This document shows positions 25,484-34,461 of a stretch of 64,000 bases of DNA, one piece after another. The first letter of the stretch is position 1; each line of letters begins with the position of its first letter. The notes under the pieces were generated by a model. The model saw only the letters and a program-made list of their open reading frames with translations, was not told the DNA's origin and made no database searches. This DNA is from Actinomadura citrea. GTDB lineage: Bacteria > Actinomycetota > Actinomycetes > Streptosporangiales > Streptosporangiaceae. A program made the translations under genes and the position numbers. The stretch is from the NCBI RefSeq assembly GCF_013409045.1, contig NZ_JACCBT010000001.1:2170001-2234000 (forward strand), in the 5' to 3' direction.

Positions 25484-26773
25484 CTAGGCGCGGGCGGCGG
25501 TTCTCCCACGGCCGCCGTGCTCCCTCTCCGTCTCCGTCTCCGGATCTGGATCCGGCTCCGGCTCCGCGGACGGGAGGGCGACGGTGACGGTGAGTCCGCC
25601 TTCCGGGCGGGGCGCGGCGGTCACGGTGCCGTTGTGGGCGCGGACGATGGACTGGACGATGGAGAGGCCGAGACCGGCGCCCTTCGCGGTGACGACGCGG
25701 TCGCTGTCGAGCCGGCGGAAGGGCTCGAAGAGGGCCGGGATCTCGTAGGGCGGGACGGCGGGGCCGGAGTTGGCGACCTCCAGGACGGCGCGGCCGCCCT
25801 CGGTGCGGCAGGAGACGGAGACCCACCCGGAGTCGGTGTTGTGGCGCAGGCCGTTCTCCAGCAGGTTCTGCACGACGCGTTCCAGCAGGAGCGCGTCGCC
25901 CGCCGTCATGGCCTCGGCGCTGTCGGTCTCGACGGTGATGCCGGAGCCGTCGGCTTCGAGCGCCGTCTGGGCGGCGACGTGCGCGACGACGTCCGCCAGG
26001 TCCACCGGGGCCCGGGTGGTGATCTCGTTCTCCGAGCGGGCGAGCAGCAGCAGGCCGGTGATGAGGCGCTCGTGCCGCACGTTGATCTGCAGGAGGGTCT
26101 CGCCGAGCTGCCGGACGTCCGGGGACGCCGACTCGCGGTGCATCGCCACCTCGACCAGCGCGCGGCCGAGGGTGAGCGGGGTGCGCAGCTCGTGGGAGGC
26201 GCTCGCGACGAAGCGGCGCTGACCGTCGAAGGAGCGGTCGAGGCGCTCGACCATCGCGTCGAAGGTGTCGGCGAGCTCCTTGACCTCGTCGCGCGGGCCC
26301 CGCAGGGCGATGCGCTCGTGCAGGCCGCGGTCGGCCGCGGGGGAGCCGGCGATGCGGCGGGCCGTCTCGGTGACGCGGTGCAGCGGGGACAGGACCTGGC
26401 CCGCGATGAGCCAGCCGAAGCCCGCCGCGGCGCCCCCGACGACCAGCAGCGCGATCGACCCCTGGGTGACCAGCGAGGTGACGGCGGCGTCGTGCAGCTC
26501 CTCGCGCTGGTCGCGCATCCAGCGGTCGGCGTCGGCCATCGCCCTGGCCTCCTGCGCGACCTCCTGCCTGGTCTCCTGCCTGGCCCCCTGCGCGGCCCCG
26601 GCCGGCGGCGAGGTGCCGGGGGCCGGGGTGAGCCGGGTCGCGAGCACCTTCGTGCCGGACCGCGAGAGCTGCTGGTCGAACAGGGCGTAGGTCGCGCCGA
26701 GCAGCACCACGCCGGCGACGAGGAACAGGCCGCCGTAGGTGAGGGTGAGCCGGGCGCGCAGCGACAGCCTCAT
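25484..26773 (-). CDS. Sensor histidine kinase
   Basis: The 429-residue protein has two transmembrane helices (residues 10-35 and about 105-130) around an extracytoplasmic Gln/Ala-rich segment. These are followed by HAMP (SPLHRVTETARRIAG), HisKA (RRFVASASHELRTPLTLG, phospho-His) and an HATPase domain (VVQNLLENGLRHNTD N box, LVEP/GAGLGLSIVQSIVRAHNG G2 box). The C-terminus is an acidic tail rich in Glu-Pro-Asp. ATG at 26773 overlaps the response-regulator stop. The pair is divergent from the lipoprotein/ABC operon and probably controls it. Confidence 0.94.
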   Translation of the reverse strand: MRLSLRARLTLTYGGLFLVAGVVLLGATYALFDQQLSRSGTKVLATRLTPAPGTSPPAGAAQGARQETRQEVAQEARAMADADRWMRDQREELHDAAVTSLVTQGSIALLVVGGAAAGFGWLIAGQVLSPLHRVTETARRIAGSPAADRGLHERIALRGPRDEVKELADTFDAMVERLDRSFDGQRRFVASASHELRTPLTLGRALVEVAMHRESASPDVRQLGETLLQINVRHERLITGLLLLARSENEITTRAPVDLADVVAHVAAQTALEADGSGITVETDSAEAMTAGDALLLERVVQNLLENGLRHNTDSGWVSVSCRTEGGRAVLEVANSGPAVPPYEIPALFEPFRRLDSDRVVTAKGAGLGLSIVQSIVRAHNGTVTAAPRPEGGLTVTVALPSAEPEPDPDPETETEREHGGRGRTAARA

Positions 26774-27426
26774 GGAATCCGGTACCCCGCTCCCTTGACG
26801 GTCTCGACGACGGGCGGGTCGGCGAGCTTGCGGCGCAGCTTGAGGACGGTCAGGCGGACGGCGCCGGTGAACGGGTCGGCGTGCTCGTCCCACGCCTTCT
26901 CCAGGAGCTGCTCGGCGGACACGACGGCGCCCTCGGCGCGCAGCAGCTCGGCGAGGACGGCGAACTCCTTGCGCGCGAGCGGCACGTAGCGCCCGTCCCG
27001 GAACACCTCGCGGCGCGCCGGGTCCAGGGTGATGCCGGCGCGGTGCAGCGTCGGCGGCGCGGCCGGGCGGCAGCGGCGGCCGAGCGCCTGGACGCGGGCG
27101 GCGAGCTCGGGGAACGCGAACGGCTTGGTCAGGTAGTCGTCGGCGCCGAGGCCGAGCCCGTCGACGCGGTCGGTGACCTCCGCGGCGGCGGTGAGCATCA
27201 GGATCCGGGCCGCGCTCCCGCCCCGGACGATCTCGCGGCACACGTCGTCGCCGTGGACGAGCGGCAGGTCGCGGTCCAGCACGACCACGTCGTAGTCGTT
27301 GACGGTGACCCGCTCCAGGGCGGCCGCGCCGTCATGGGCCAGGTCGACGGCGTGCGCGCCGTCGCGAAGCCACTCGGCGATCGCGTCGGCCAGGAGCCGC
27401 TCGTCCTCTGCCACCAGCACTCTCAT
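26770..27426 (-). CDS. OmpR-family response regulator
   Basis: The 218-residue regulator has a receiver domain (MRVLVAEDERLLADAI; phospho-Asp in VVVLDRDLPLVHGDD; LTAAAEVTDRVDGLGLGADDYLTKPF) and a winged-helix DNA-binding domain (LDPARREVFRDGRYVPLARKEFAVL, VSAEQLLEKAWDEHADPFTGAVRLTVLKLRRKL). The ATG at 27426 has GGAGGAGG upstream. It is the first gene of the two-component operon. Confidence 0.95.
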   Translation of the reverse strand: MRVLVAEDERLLADAIAEWLRDGAHAVDLAHDGAAALERVTVNDYDVVVLDRDLPLVHGDDVCREIVRGGSAARILMLTAAAEVTDRVDGLGLGADDYLTKPFAFPELAARVQALGRRCRPAAPPTLHRAGITLDPARREVFRDGRYVPLARKEFAVLAELLRAEGAVVSAEQLLEKAWDEHADPFTGAVRLTVLKLRRKLADPPVVETVKGAGYRIP

Positions 27427-27544
27427 GAAGCCTCCTCCGAAGGACGATGGTGCCGGAGACCGTGTTTCGTTTCCGTTAGTGATCATCTCCGGCGCGAAAA
27501 CGCCTGAGGGCGGAAACACGGGGGAAACGCCCCGCCGGGTTGCA

Positions 27545-27586
27545 TCCTCCTCGCCGGCCGGAACCGCTCCGGCCGGACGAGGAGGA
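27545..27586 (+). promoter_or_regulatory. RNA hairpin covering the lipoprotein-operon ribosome-binding site
   Basis: The arm TCCTCCTCGCCGGCCGG (27545-27561) pairs with CCGGCCGGACGAGGAGGA (27569-27586), 17 base pairs with one bulged A, loop AACCGCT. The right arm contains the Shine-Dalgarno GGAGGAG (27581-27587) three bases from the ATG at 27590. In the folded RNA the ribosome-binding site would be sequestered. Confidence 0.8.
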
Positions 27587-27589
27587 GAC

Positions 27590-28102
27590 ATGCGACTGAG
27601 GATCCTGACCGTGCTGCCGCTCGCGCTGGCGCTGACCCTGACCGGGTGCGGCTCGGACGACAAGGACGACACCGTGGCGTCGGCGAACGGGGGCGCCAAG
27701 CAGGGCGGCGCCGAGCAGGGCGGCGAGCAGCTCAGCCCGGAGGAGCGCGGCGTCAAGTTCGCCCAGTGCATGCGCGAGCACGGCGTCGACATGGAGGACC
27801 CGAAGCCCGGCGGCGGCATCCGGATCCAGTCCAAGGGCGACAAGGGCGCCATGGACAAGGCCATGGAGGCGTGCCGGCAGTACAACCCCATGGACGACCG
27901 CACGGGCGCGCCCGATCCGAAGATGCAGGAGCAGGCGCGCGAGTTCGCCGCGTGCATGCGCAAGAACGGCGTGGAGAAGTTCCCGGACCCCGACCCGAAC
28001 CAGCCCGGCATCCGGATCGACAAGAACACGGTCGGCGACGACCCGGACCTGGAGACCGCGCAGCAGGCGTGCGAGAAGGTCCTGCAGGGCGGCAGGAAGT
28101 GA
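27590..28102 (+). CDS. Small lipoprotein with two related Cys motifs
   Basis: The 170-residue product has a lipoprotein signal (LTLTGCGSDDK, Cys at about residue 19). The mature part carries two similar units: VKFAQCMREHGVDMEDP with a later ACRQYNP, and EFAACMRKNGVEKFPDP with a later ACEKVL. Each has a Cys in Phe-Ala-x-Cys-Met-Arg followed by a second Cys, suggesting two disulfide-bonded repeats. It is the first gene of the export operon (lipoprotein, adaptor, ATPase, permease) and shares one base with the next gene (TGATG). It may be the substrate-binding or sensing component. Actinobacteria often have this gene set. Confidence 0.88.
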   Translation: MRLRILTVLPLALALTLTGCGSDDKDDTVASANGGAKQGGAEQGGEQLSPEERGVKFAQCMREHGVDMEDPKPGGGIRIQSKGDKGAMDKAMEACRQYNPMDDRTGAPDPKMQEQAREFAACMRKNGVEKFPDPDPNQPGIRIDKNTVGDDPDLETAQQACEKVLQGGRK

Positions 28103-29226
28103 TGGAGGAGACCATCGCGGAACGCGCGCCGGCCGAGCGGGAGGGCCGCCGCGCCCGCCGCGGCCGGCCGCGCCTGAGGATCGCTCTGGCCGTCGCCGCC
28201 GTCGTCGCGGCGGGCGGCGCCGCCACCGTGGCGGTGCTCGCCGCCGGCGGGGACCGGGGCGGCGGGCGGGCCGCGGCCCTGCCGCCCGGCACGGCGAAGG
28301 TGGCCCGGGAGACGCTGAGCGACACCCAGACCGAGGACGGGCGGCTCGGCTACGGCCCGACCCTGAACGCGACGAGCCAGGCCCGAGGGACGATCACCTG
28401 GCTGCCCGAGAGCGGGGACGAGGTCACCCGCGGCCGCCGGCTGTACGAGCTCGACGGCGATCCCGTCGTGCTGATGTACGGGTCCAAGCCGTCCTACCGG
28501 CCGCTGCGGATCGGGACCGAGGGGTCCGACGTGAAGCGGTTCGAGCAGAACCTCAGCGCGCTCGGCTACGACGGCTTCACCGTGGACGACGAGTACACCT
28601 CGGGCACCGCCGAGGCGGTCCGGGAGTGGCAGGACGACATCGGCGCGCCGCAGACCGGGACCGTCGACGTCGGGCGGGTCGCGTACGCGGGCGGGCCCGT
28701 CCGGATCGAGACCGTCACGGCCAACCCGGGCGAGCCGGCCGCGCCCGGCAAGAAGATCCTCGGCTACACCGGGACCACGCAGGCCGTCACGGTCGAGCTG
28801 GACACCGCCGACCAGCGGCTGGCGAAGAAGGGCGCCCGGGTGGAGGTGACCCTGCCGGAGGGCCGGCCGGTCACGGCCGAGATCGACGAGGTCACCACCG
28901 TGATCGAGCCGGGCGAGCAGGGCGAGGACCCGGCGACGAAGGTGGAGGTCACGATCTGGCTCGACTCCGCCGCGGCCAGGAAGGCCGCGGCCCGCTACGC
29001 GCTCGCCTCGGCCGACGTCCGGTTCACCGCGGGCAGGCGCGAGAACGTCCTGACGGTGCCGGTGTCCGCGCTGGTCGCGCTGCGCGAGGGCGGCTTCGGC
29101 GTGGAGGTCGTCAAGGGCGGGGCGTCGTCCTACGTCCCGGTCGAGACCGGGCTGTTCGCCGACGGGAAGGTCGAGGTCTCCGGGCCGGGGATCGCCGAGG
29201 GCGCGCTCGTGGGGGTACCGAAATGA
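28102..29226 (+). CDS. HlyD/MacA-type adaptor with peptidoglycan-binding domain
   Basis: The 374-residue protein has a basic N-terminus and one membrane helix (IALAVAAVVAAGGAATVAVLA, about residues 27-48). The extracellular part has an adaptor-like beta domain (TITWLPESGDEVTRGRRLYELDG) with an embedded PG_binding_1 domain (GTEGSDVKRFEQNLSALGYDG ending in TGTVDVGRV). A C-terminal barrel follows (GRRENVLTVPVSALVAL). It should connect the ABC transporter to the wall or hand substrate across it. ATG at 28102 overlaps the lipoprotein stop; the stop overlaps the ATPase start. Confidence 0.9.
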   Translation: MEETIAERAPAEREGRRARRGRPRLRIALAVAAVVAAGGAATVAVLAAGGDRGGGRAAALPPGTAKVARETLSDTQTEDGRLGYGPTLNATSQARGTITWLPESGDEVTRGRRLYELDGDPVVLMYGSKPSYRPLRIGTEGSDVKRFEQNLSALGYDGFTVDDEYTSGTAEAVREWQDDIGAPQTGTVDVGRVAYAGGPVRIETVTANPGEPAAPGKKILGYTGTTQAVTVELDTADQRLAKKGARVEVTLPEGRPVTAEIDEVTTVIEPGEQGEDPATKVEVTIWLDSAAARKAAARYALASADVRFTAGRRENVLTVPVSALVALREGGFGVEVVKGGASSYVPVETGLFADGKVEVSGPGIAEGALVGVPK

Positions 29227-29933
29227 TCACACTGCGGGACGTGAGGAAGTCCTATCCGGGCGGAGTGCACGCGCTCGCCGGAGTGTCGCTGCACGTCGAC
29301 GCGGGCGAGCTGGTCGCGATCGTCGGCCCGTCCGGTTCCGGCAAGACGACCATGCTCAACATGCTCGGCACCCTGGACCGCCCCACCTCGGGCGAGATCC
29401 GCATCGACGGCCACGACGTGGGGCGGCTCGCGGACGCGCGGCTGTCGGCGCTGCGCGCGAGCCGCATCGGGTTCGTCTTCCAGCACTTCCACCTGGCGGC
29501 CGGGACCCGGGCGATCGACAATGTCGCGGACGGCCTGCTGTACTCCGGGCTGCGCCCGGCGGCGCGGCGGCGGCGGGCCGCGGCGGCGCTGGAGCGGGTC
29601 GGGCTCGGCCACCGGCTGGACCACGAGCCGCACGAGCTGTCCGGCGGGGAGCGGCAGCGGGTCGCGATCGCGCGGGCGGTCGCCGGGGAGCCCGCGCTGC
29701 TGCTCGCGGACGAGCCGACCGGCGCGCTGGACTCGGTGTCCGGCGAGGGGGTGATGGGGCTGCTGCGCGAGCTGCACGCCGCCGGCACCACCGTCGTGAT
29801 CATCACGCACGACCGGGAGATCGCGGCGGCCCTGCCCCGCCGCGTCCGGATGCGCGACGGCCGGGTGGTGGACGACTCCGCGGTGGACGGTTCGCCGGGC
29901 GGCGGCCCGCGCGTGGCGGAGGCGGCGCGATGA
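29223..29933 (+). CDS. ABC transporter ATP-binding protein (MacB/LolD-type)
   Basis: A 236-residue ATPase with Walker A GPSGSGKTT, Q-loop FVFQHFHL, signature LSGGERQRVAIARA, Walker B LLLADEPTGALD and the switch His in ITHDREIA. It resembles LolD/MacB-type ATPases that drive mechanotransmission rather than import. It overlaps both neighbours by four bases. Confidence 0.95.
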   Translation: MITLRDVRKSYPGGVHALAGVSLHVDAGELVAIVGPSGSGKTTMLNMLGTLDRPTSGEIRIDGHDVGRLADARLSALRASRIGFVFQHFHLAAGTRAIDNVADGLLYSGLRPAARRRRAAAALERVGLGHRLDHEPHELSGGERQRVAIARAVAGEPALLLADEPTGALDSVSGEGVMGLLRELHAAGTTVVIITHDREIAAALPRRVRMRDGRVVDDSAVDGSPGGGPRVAEAAR

Positions 29934-31135
29934 CGGCGGGGACGCTGCAGCCGGCGCGGCTGTGGCCGGGCGACGTGCTCAGGGTCGGCGCGGTCGGCCT
30001 GCGGACCCGGCCGATGCGGGCGTTCCTGTCCGCGCTCGGCATCGCGATCGGGATCGCCGCGATGGTCGCGGTCGTCGGGGTGTCCTCCTCCTCCCGCGCC
30101 GACCTCGACCGGGCCCTCGCGGCGCTCGGCACCAACCTGCTGACCGTCTCGCCCGGCAGCACCCTGACCGGCGAGAAGGCGCAGCTGCCCCTGGAGTCGG
30201 AGGCCATGGTGGCGCGGATCGCCCCGGTCCGGGAGGTGTCGGCGACCGGCCTGCTGGACGGCGCGAAGGTCTACCGGACGGGCAAGATCCCCGAGACGGA
30301 GACCAACGGGATCTCGGCGTACGCGACCCGCACCGACCTGCGCGCCGCGACGGGGGCGCGGCTGCGCGGCGGCGTGTGGCTGAACGCCGCGACCGGCGGC
30401 TTCCCCGCGACGGTCCTCGGCTCGACCGCCGCGCGGCGGCTCGGGATCGGGCACGCGGCCCCGGACGCCCAGGTGCTGATCGGCGGCCGCTGGTTCACCG
30501 TGATCGGCATCCTGGAGCCTGCGGAGCTGGCCCCCGAGCTGGACAGCGCCGCGCTGGTCGGCTGGGCCGCGGCGCAGTCCCGGCTCGGCTTCGACGGCCA
30601 TCCGACGACGATCTACACCCGGTCGGCGGAGGCGAGCGTCGAGGACGTCCGGGACGTGCTGGCCGCGACCGCCGCCCCGCAGGCGCCGAACGAGGTGGAG
30701 GTGTCGCGGCCCTCGGACGCCCTGGCGGCCAAGAAGGCGGCGGGCGAGGCGTTCACCGGGCTGCTGCTCGGCCTCGGCGCGGTCGCGCTGCTGGTCGGCG
30801 GCGTGGGGGTCGCCAACACCATGGTCATCTCGGTGCTGGAGCGGCGGTCGGAGATCGGGTTGCGCCGCTCCCTCGGCGCGACCCGCGGCCAGATCCGCAC
30901 GCAGTTCCTCGCCGAGTCGCTGCTGCTGTCGGCGCTCGGCGGCGTCGCCGGGGCGGCCGTCGGCGCGCTGGTCACCGCCGGCTACGCCGTCTCCCAGGGA
31001 TGGCCGGTCGTCATCCCCGCGTGGGCGGTGCTCGGCGGCGTCGCCGCGACCCTGCTCATCGGCGCGGTCGCCGGCCTGTACCCGGCGATCCGGGCGTCCC
31101 GCCTCAGCCCCACCGAGGCGCTCGCCGCGACCTGA
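29930..31135 (+). CDS. MacB-like ABC transporter permease
   Basis: The 401-residue protein has four membrane helices in the MacB/FtsX pattern: one N-terminal (AFLSALGIAIGIAAMVAVVG), a long extracellular domain (residues 60-270), and three C-terminal (LLLGLGAVALLVGGVGVANTMVISVLE; ALGGVAGAAVGALVTAG; LGGVAATLLIGAVAGLYPAIRASR, each cited in part). The motif IGLRRSLGATRGQIRTQFL is characteristic. With the adjacent adaptor it forms a tripartite-like exporter of peptides, lipids or antibiotics; the substrate is not shown. Confidence 0.93.
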   Translation: MTAGTLQPARLWPGDVLRVGAVGLRTRPMRAFLSALGIAIGIAAMVAVVGVSSSSRADLDRALAALGTNLLTVSPGSTLTGEKAQLPLESEAMVARIAPVREVSATGLLDGAKVYRTGKIPETETNGISAYATRTDLRAATGARLRGGVWLNAATGGFPATVLGSTAARRLGIGHAAPDAQVLIGGRWFTVIGILEPAELAPELDSAALVGWAAAQSRLGFDGHPTTIYTRSAEASVEDVRDVLAATAAPQAPNEVEVSRPSDALAAKKAAGEAFTGLLLGLGAVALLVGGVGVANTMVISVLERRSEIGLRRSLGATRGQIRTQFLAESLLLSALGGVAGAAVGALVTAGYAVSQGWPVVIPAWAVLGGVAATLLIGAVAGLYPAIRASRLSPTEALAAT

Positions 31136-31206
31136 TCGGCACGAACGCGGATGGACCGGACGGGACCGGTGTGCATGGACCGGGCGGGACGGGTGAGATC
31201 TCAGCC

Positions 31207-31782
31207 ATGGCTTCAACGGAGACCGAGCCCGTCACGATCGTGTTCACCTGGGACGTCAAGCCCGGCCGGGAACGCGACTTCGAGGAGTGGGCGGCGGGGC
31301 TCCACGAGGTCGCGACCCGGTACGCCGGCCACATGGGCGCCACCTGGCTGCGCGCGGAGGGATCGCGGCACCGGTACTACACGGTCGTGAACTTCGCCGA
31401 CCAGGAGCGGCTGGAGGGGTGGCTGAACTCCGACGAGCGCGCGGAGTGGATCGAGCGGGTCAGCGGGATCGCCGATGAGCACTGGCAGAACACCACCGGG
31501 CTGGAGACGTGGTTCAACCTGCCAGGCGAGTCCGTGCCGCCGCCCTCCAAGCTCAAGATGATCGTGGTCACCTTCTGCGCGGTGTACCCGCTCAGCCTGC
31601 TCCTGCAGGCGTTCGTCACGCCGCTGACGAACGGGTGGCCGCTGCCGTTGCGGGCGCTGACGTTCCCGGTCATCGTGATCCCGCTGCTCACCGTGCTCGT
31701 GATGCCCGGGCTCAGCCGGGTGTTCCGGCGCTGGCTCTACCCGATCGGGCGGACGCACCGGCCGGCCAGGCCCGGTCGATGA
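31207..31782 (+). CDS. ABM-domain protein with two C-terminal membrane helices
   Basis: The first 95 residues match antibiotic-biosynthesis-monooxygenase-like (ABM) domains (FTWDVKPGRERDFEEWAAGL, HMGATWLRAEGS, YTVVNFADQERLEGWLNSDER). After a Pro-rich linker two membrane helices follow (IVVTFCAVYPLSLLLQAFV and LTFPVIVIPLLTVLVMPGL), ending in a basic tail. Such membrane-tethered ABM proteins are common in actinomycetes; their role (quinone or haem-like oxidation) is not established. ATG at 31207. Its TGA at 31780-31782 directly abuts the convergent acyltransferase stop, together TGATCA. Confidence 0.85.
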   Translation: MASTETEPVTIVFTWDVKPGRERDFEEWAAGLHEVATRYAGHMGATWLRAEGSRHRYYTVVNFADQERLEGWLNSDERAEWIERVSGIADEHWQNTTGLETWFNLPGESVPPPSKLKMIVVTFCAVYPLSLLLQAFVTPLTNGWPLPLRALTFPVIVIPLLTVLVMPGLSRVFRRWLYPIGRTHRPARPGR

Positions 31783-33576
31783 TCACGCCAGCAGGTCCCG
31801 GAGTTCGCGGACGGCCTCGCGGAGCCGGTCGGCGAACTCCAGCATCGCGTCCGCGACCGGCCGCGGGGTGCTCAGGTAGACGTTGAGGCGGTCGGGAAGC
31901 AGGACGTAGGCGACGCCGATGCACTGCTCGCTGGTCGAGCCGAACCCGAAGTAGCGGATGTTGACCGACGGCGCGGAGCTGGTGCTCAGGTAGTCGTCCC
32001 GCATGACGAGCCACCCGGGGGACTCGAACAGCGGGAGCGGCTCGGTGACGCCCAGCTCGGCGCCGCGCCGTTTCTGGATGAGCTGGAGCTCCCAGAGGTG
32101 CTGCTCGGGCGCCTGGCCCGCCTGGCATTCCTTGGCCCGCCGGACATGGGCGTCGGCGGCGGCGCGGAAGGCGTCACGGCGCGGCGCGGCCCCGGCCGCC
32201 GGGTCGTCCATGACGTCGACGAAGCGGAGCACCTCGGGAGTGACGACCCGCATCGCCTCGGTGCGCCCGTTCCGGTACTGGCGGGTGGCGATCGACTCGT
32301 AGGTGGCGCCGACGCGGCCCTTCGCGCGCTTGTGGGCGAGCTGGTAGGCCATCTGGACGAACGCGTCCGGCGACATCTTCAGCCGCTTGATGTGGTCGGT
32401 GCCGAAGTCGTCGAACGACACGGTCGCGGTGGCCGTGGCCGCCCCGTAGCCGGCGAAGGCCGCCGCGGCGTCGCCGATGTCGCGCCGCAGGGCGTCGTCC
32501 AGGGTGAACTCGATCGCCTCGACGACCGGGAGCCCCTGCGACCGTGCGCCCGACCGCTGCGACGGCTTCTCCGGGGGTTCGCCCAGCAGCGCGTCGACGA
32601 AGCTGAGGATCGTCGTGCCGTCCAGGCCGCAGTGCTCGACGTTGATGCCCGCGGTGCCGTCCCCGAACACGACGAAGGAGACGGCCTTGTCGAACCAGCG
32701 GTTGGCGCTGTCGCCGTGGAGCAGGTGGTCGCAGGCGTCGAGGGTGTTCTCGGGGACGAGGTCCTCCAGGCACACGCAGAACAGCGCGGTCTCGATGTCG
32801 TCGAGCGCCTTGGTGTTGCCGAGGGCCAGCAGCGCCTCCCGGCTCGCCGCCCACTCGGCGCGGGCCTTGGTGGTGAGGTGCCCGGCGGACGGCTCCGGCG
32901 CGGCCTCCGCCTTCATGACGGCGGCCAGGCCCGCCCGCAGCTCCTCCAGCGTGTGGGGGTGGCCGTCGGGACCCAGCACGTCCATCCGGATCATGTTGCC
33001 GCGGAACAGCACCACGATGTGGCGGGCGTCCGACGGGCCCGGCCACTCGGCGGTGTAGGGGGCGCGGACGGTGTCCTGCTCGGCGCCGGGGATGCGGGTC
33101 GTGGAGAACAGGTACCGGTTCTGCGCCATCGACAGCGGCCGGCCGCGCTGCACGACGGGCGGGATCTCCTCCCGGTCGAGCCGCAGCTTGTAGTCCAGCG
33201 CCCCGGCGATGAGCCCGGCCGCGCGCTCGACCTGCCCCTGCGGTGACTCCTTGAACAGGAAGAAGAAGTTGGCGTTCAGCGCGATCCGGTCGCGGCGGCC
33301 GAGGTAGCGGTAGGGCCAGAACGTGTCCAGCCAGCTTTCCACCCCCTCGCTCGCGTCGTAGCGCTCCAGCGCCGCGTGCAGCGTGCGTCCCGGTCCGTCC
33401 GGGCGGGCGAACGAGGCCAGCGCCGACTCCGTCCGGGCCCGCTCGTCCGCGGTCAGCAGCGGCCCGCACCATTCGAGGAACCGCTCGCAGGTCGCGTCGA
33501 GCGTGGGCAGCGGCACCCGCGGCAGGCGCTCCTCGTTGCCGAAGGTGCGGGACGACAGTTCTTCGCCGGCGTTCAC
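31783..33576 (-). CDS. Choline/carnitine O-acyltransferase family protein
   Basis: This 597-residue protein belongs to the carnitine/choline acyltransferase family, which moves acyl groups between CoA and a hydroxylated quaternary amine. It has the family N-terminus (LPRVPLPTLDATCERFLEWC), the RYLGRRDR and LNANFFFLFK segments, the active-site region GINVEHCGLDGTTILSF with the catalytic His, and late motifs (SPDAFVQMAYQLAHKR, TYESIATRQYRNGRTEAMR, YFGFGSTSEQCIGVAYVL). Its length is normal. Start GTG 33576 with GAGGAT upstream; the nearest ATG in the region is out of frame. Such enzymes are mainly eukaryotic, so a bacterial copy next to an oxygenase and a methyltransferase points to a biosynthetic role. 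Confidence 0.92.
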   Translation of the reverse strand: MNAGEELSSRTFGNEERLPRVPLPTLDATCERFLEWCGPLLTADERARTESALASFARPDGPGRTLHAALERYDASEGVESWLDTFWPYRYLGRRDRIALNANFFFLFKESPQGQVERAAGLIAGALDYKLRLDREEIPPVVQRGRPLSMAQNRYLFSTTRIPGAEQDTVRAPYTAEWPGPSDARHIVVLFRGNMIRMDVLGPDGHPHTLEELRAGLAAVMKAEAAPEPSAGHLTTKARAEWAASREALLALGNTKALDDIETALFCVCLEDLVPENTLDACDHLLHGDSANRWFDKAVSFVVFGDGTAGINVEHCGLDGTTILSFVDALLGEPPEKPSQRSGARSQGLPVVEAIEFTLDDALRRDIGDAAAAFAGYGAATATATVSFDDFGTDHIKRLKMSPDAFVQMAYQLAHKRAKGRVGATYESIATRQYRNGRTEAMRVVTPEVLRFVDVMDDPAAGAAPRRDAFRAAADAHVRRAKECQAGQAPEQHLWELQLIQKRRGAELGVTEPLPLFESPGWLVMRDDYLSTSSAPSVNIRYFGFGSTSEQCIGVAYVLLPDRLNVYLSTPRPVADAMLEFADRLREAVRELRDLLA

Positions 33577-33639
33577 ATCGATCCTCTTGTTCTGTTCGTT
33601 CCCTGCGGCGGTCGCTTCTGCGCGACCGGTCGGAAGAAA

Positions 33640-34449
33640 TCAGTCGCGTGGACGGGAGACGTAGAGCTGCGCGTAGAACCAGCCGCCGGCCTCCAGGCCG
33701 CTCGGGTCGGCGCCGACCTCGGCGAGCCGGTCCAGGACGAGCGCCTGCTCCTGCGGCGTCGCGAACCGCCGCTGCCGGAACAGGCCGTCGTGGCGGACGG
33801 TGGTGTATCCGGCGGTCGCGAGCACCTCGGCGATCGGGTCGAACGGGAACATGCGCAGCACGAAGTGCGCCATCCACGGCCTGCGCTCCCCGTGCGCCTC
33901 GACGACGCGGGAGAGGGTGCGCTCGGTGACGTAGCCGAGGCACCCCGTCGAGATGACCAGATCCGTTCCGGCGAGTTGGGCGCGCTGCTCCACGGTCGGC
34001 TCGCCGCTCTCCAGATCCGCGTGGACGGCGCCGTCGAGGAAGCCGGCTTCGAGCGCGTAGGAAAGGGCGTTGTCGGAGGCGTCCAGGCCGAGGAAACGCA
34101 GGCGGCTCGTCGCTTCACGGGAACGGACCAACTCCCGGTCTCGGGCCAGAAGCCTGGCGCGGGTGTATCCGAGGGCGTCGGGACCGCCGTAGCGATCGTA
34201 CAGGTCCGCCATCGTCACGCCGTATTTCAGCAGAGCCGCATTGATGCCGTAGGAGCAGCCGATATCGAGAACGGTGGGGACCGGGACGCCGCGCGCCTCC
34301 CGGTATTCGGCGATGATCCGATGGAACTGCGGTTTGGCCAGTTCCGGGATGTCGTAGTGGAGTTCGCGCAGCGTGCCGAAGTAGGCGCGGGGATCGGGGC
34401 TGGTGTAGATGTGGTCGAGCGAGATCTTCCCTGTGGCGTCCGTGCTCAC
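33640..34449 (-). CDS. SAM-dependent methyltransferase of the acyltransferase cluster
   Basis: The 269-residue protein has motif I TVLDIGCSYGINAALL and motif II-like FLGLDASDNALSYALEAG. Motif IV appears in DLVISTGCLGYV, and the C-terminal part (FVLRMFPFDPIAEVLATAGYTTV) continues the fold. It is most like small-molecule methyltransferases; whether N or O is methylated cannot be read from sequence. GTG at 34449 follows AGGAGG at eight bases. It lies 12 bp after the oxygenase and 63 bp before the acyltransferase, in one operon. Confidence 0.88.
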   Translation of the reverse strand: MSTDATGKISLDHIYTSPDPRAYFGTLRELHYDIPELAKPQFHRIIAEYREARGVPVPTVLDIGCSYGINAALLKYGVTMADLYDRYGGPDALGYTRARLLARDRELVRSREATSRLRFLGLDASDNALSYALEAGFLDGAVHADLESGEPTVEQRAQLAGTDLVISTGCLGYVTERTLSRVVEAHGERRPWMAHFVLRMFPFDPIAEVLATAGYTTVRHDGLFRQRRFATPQEQALVLDRLAEVGADPSGLEAGGWFYAQLYVSRPRD

Positions 34450-34461
34450 GGGCGGTGCCTC

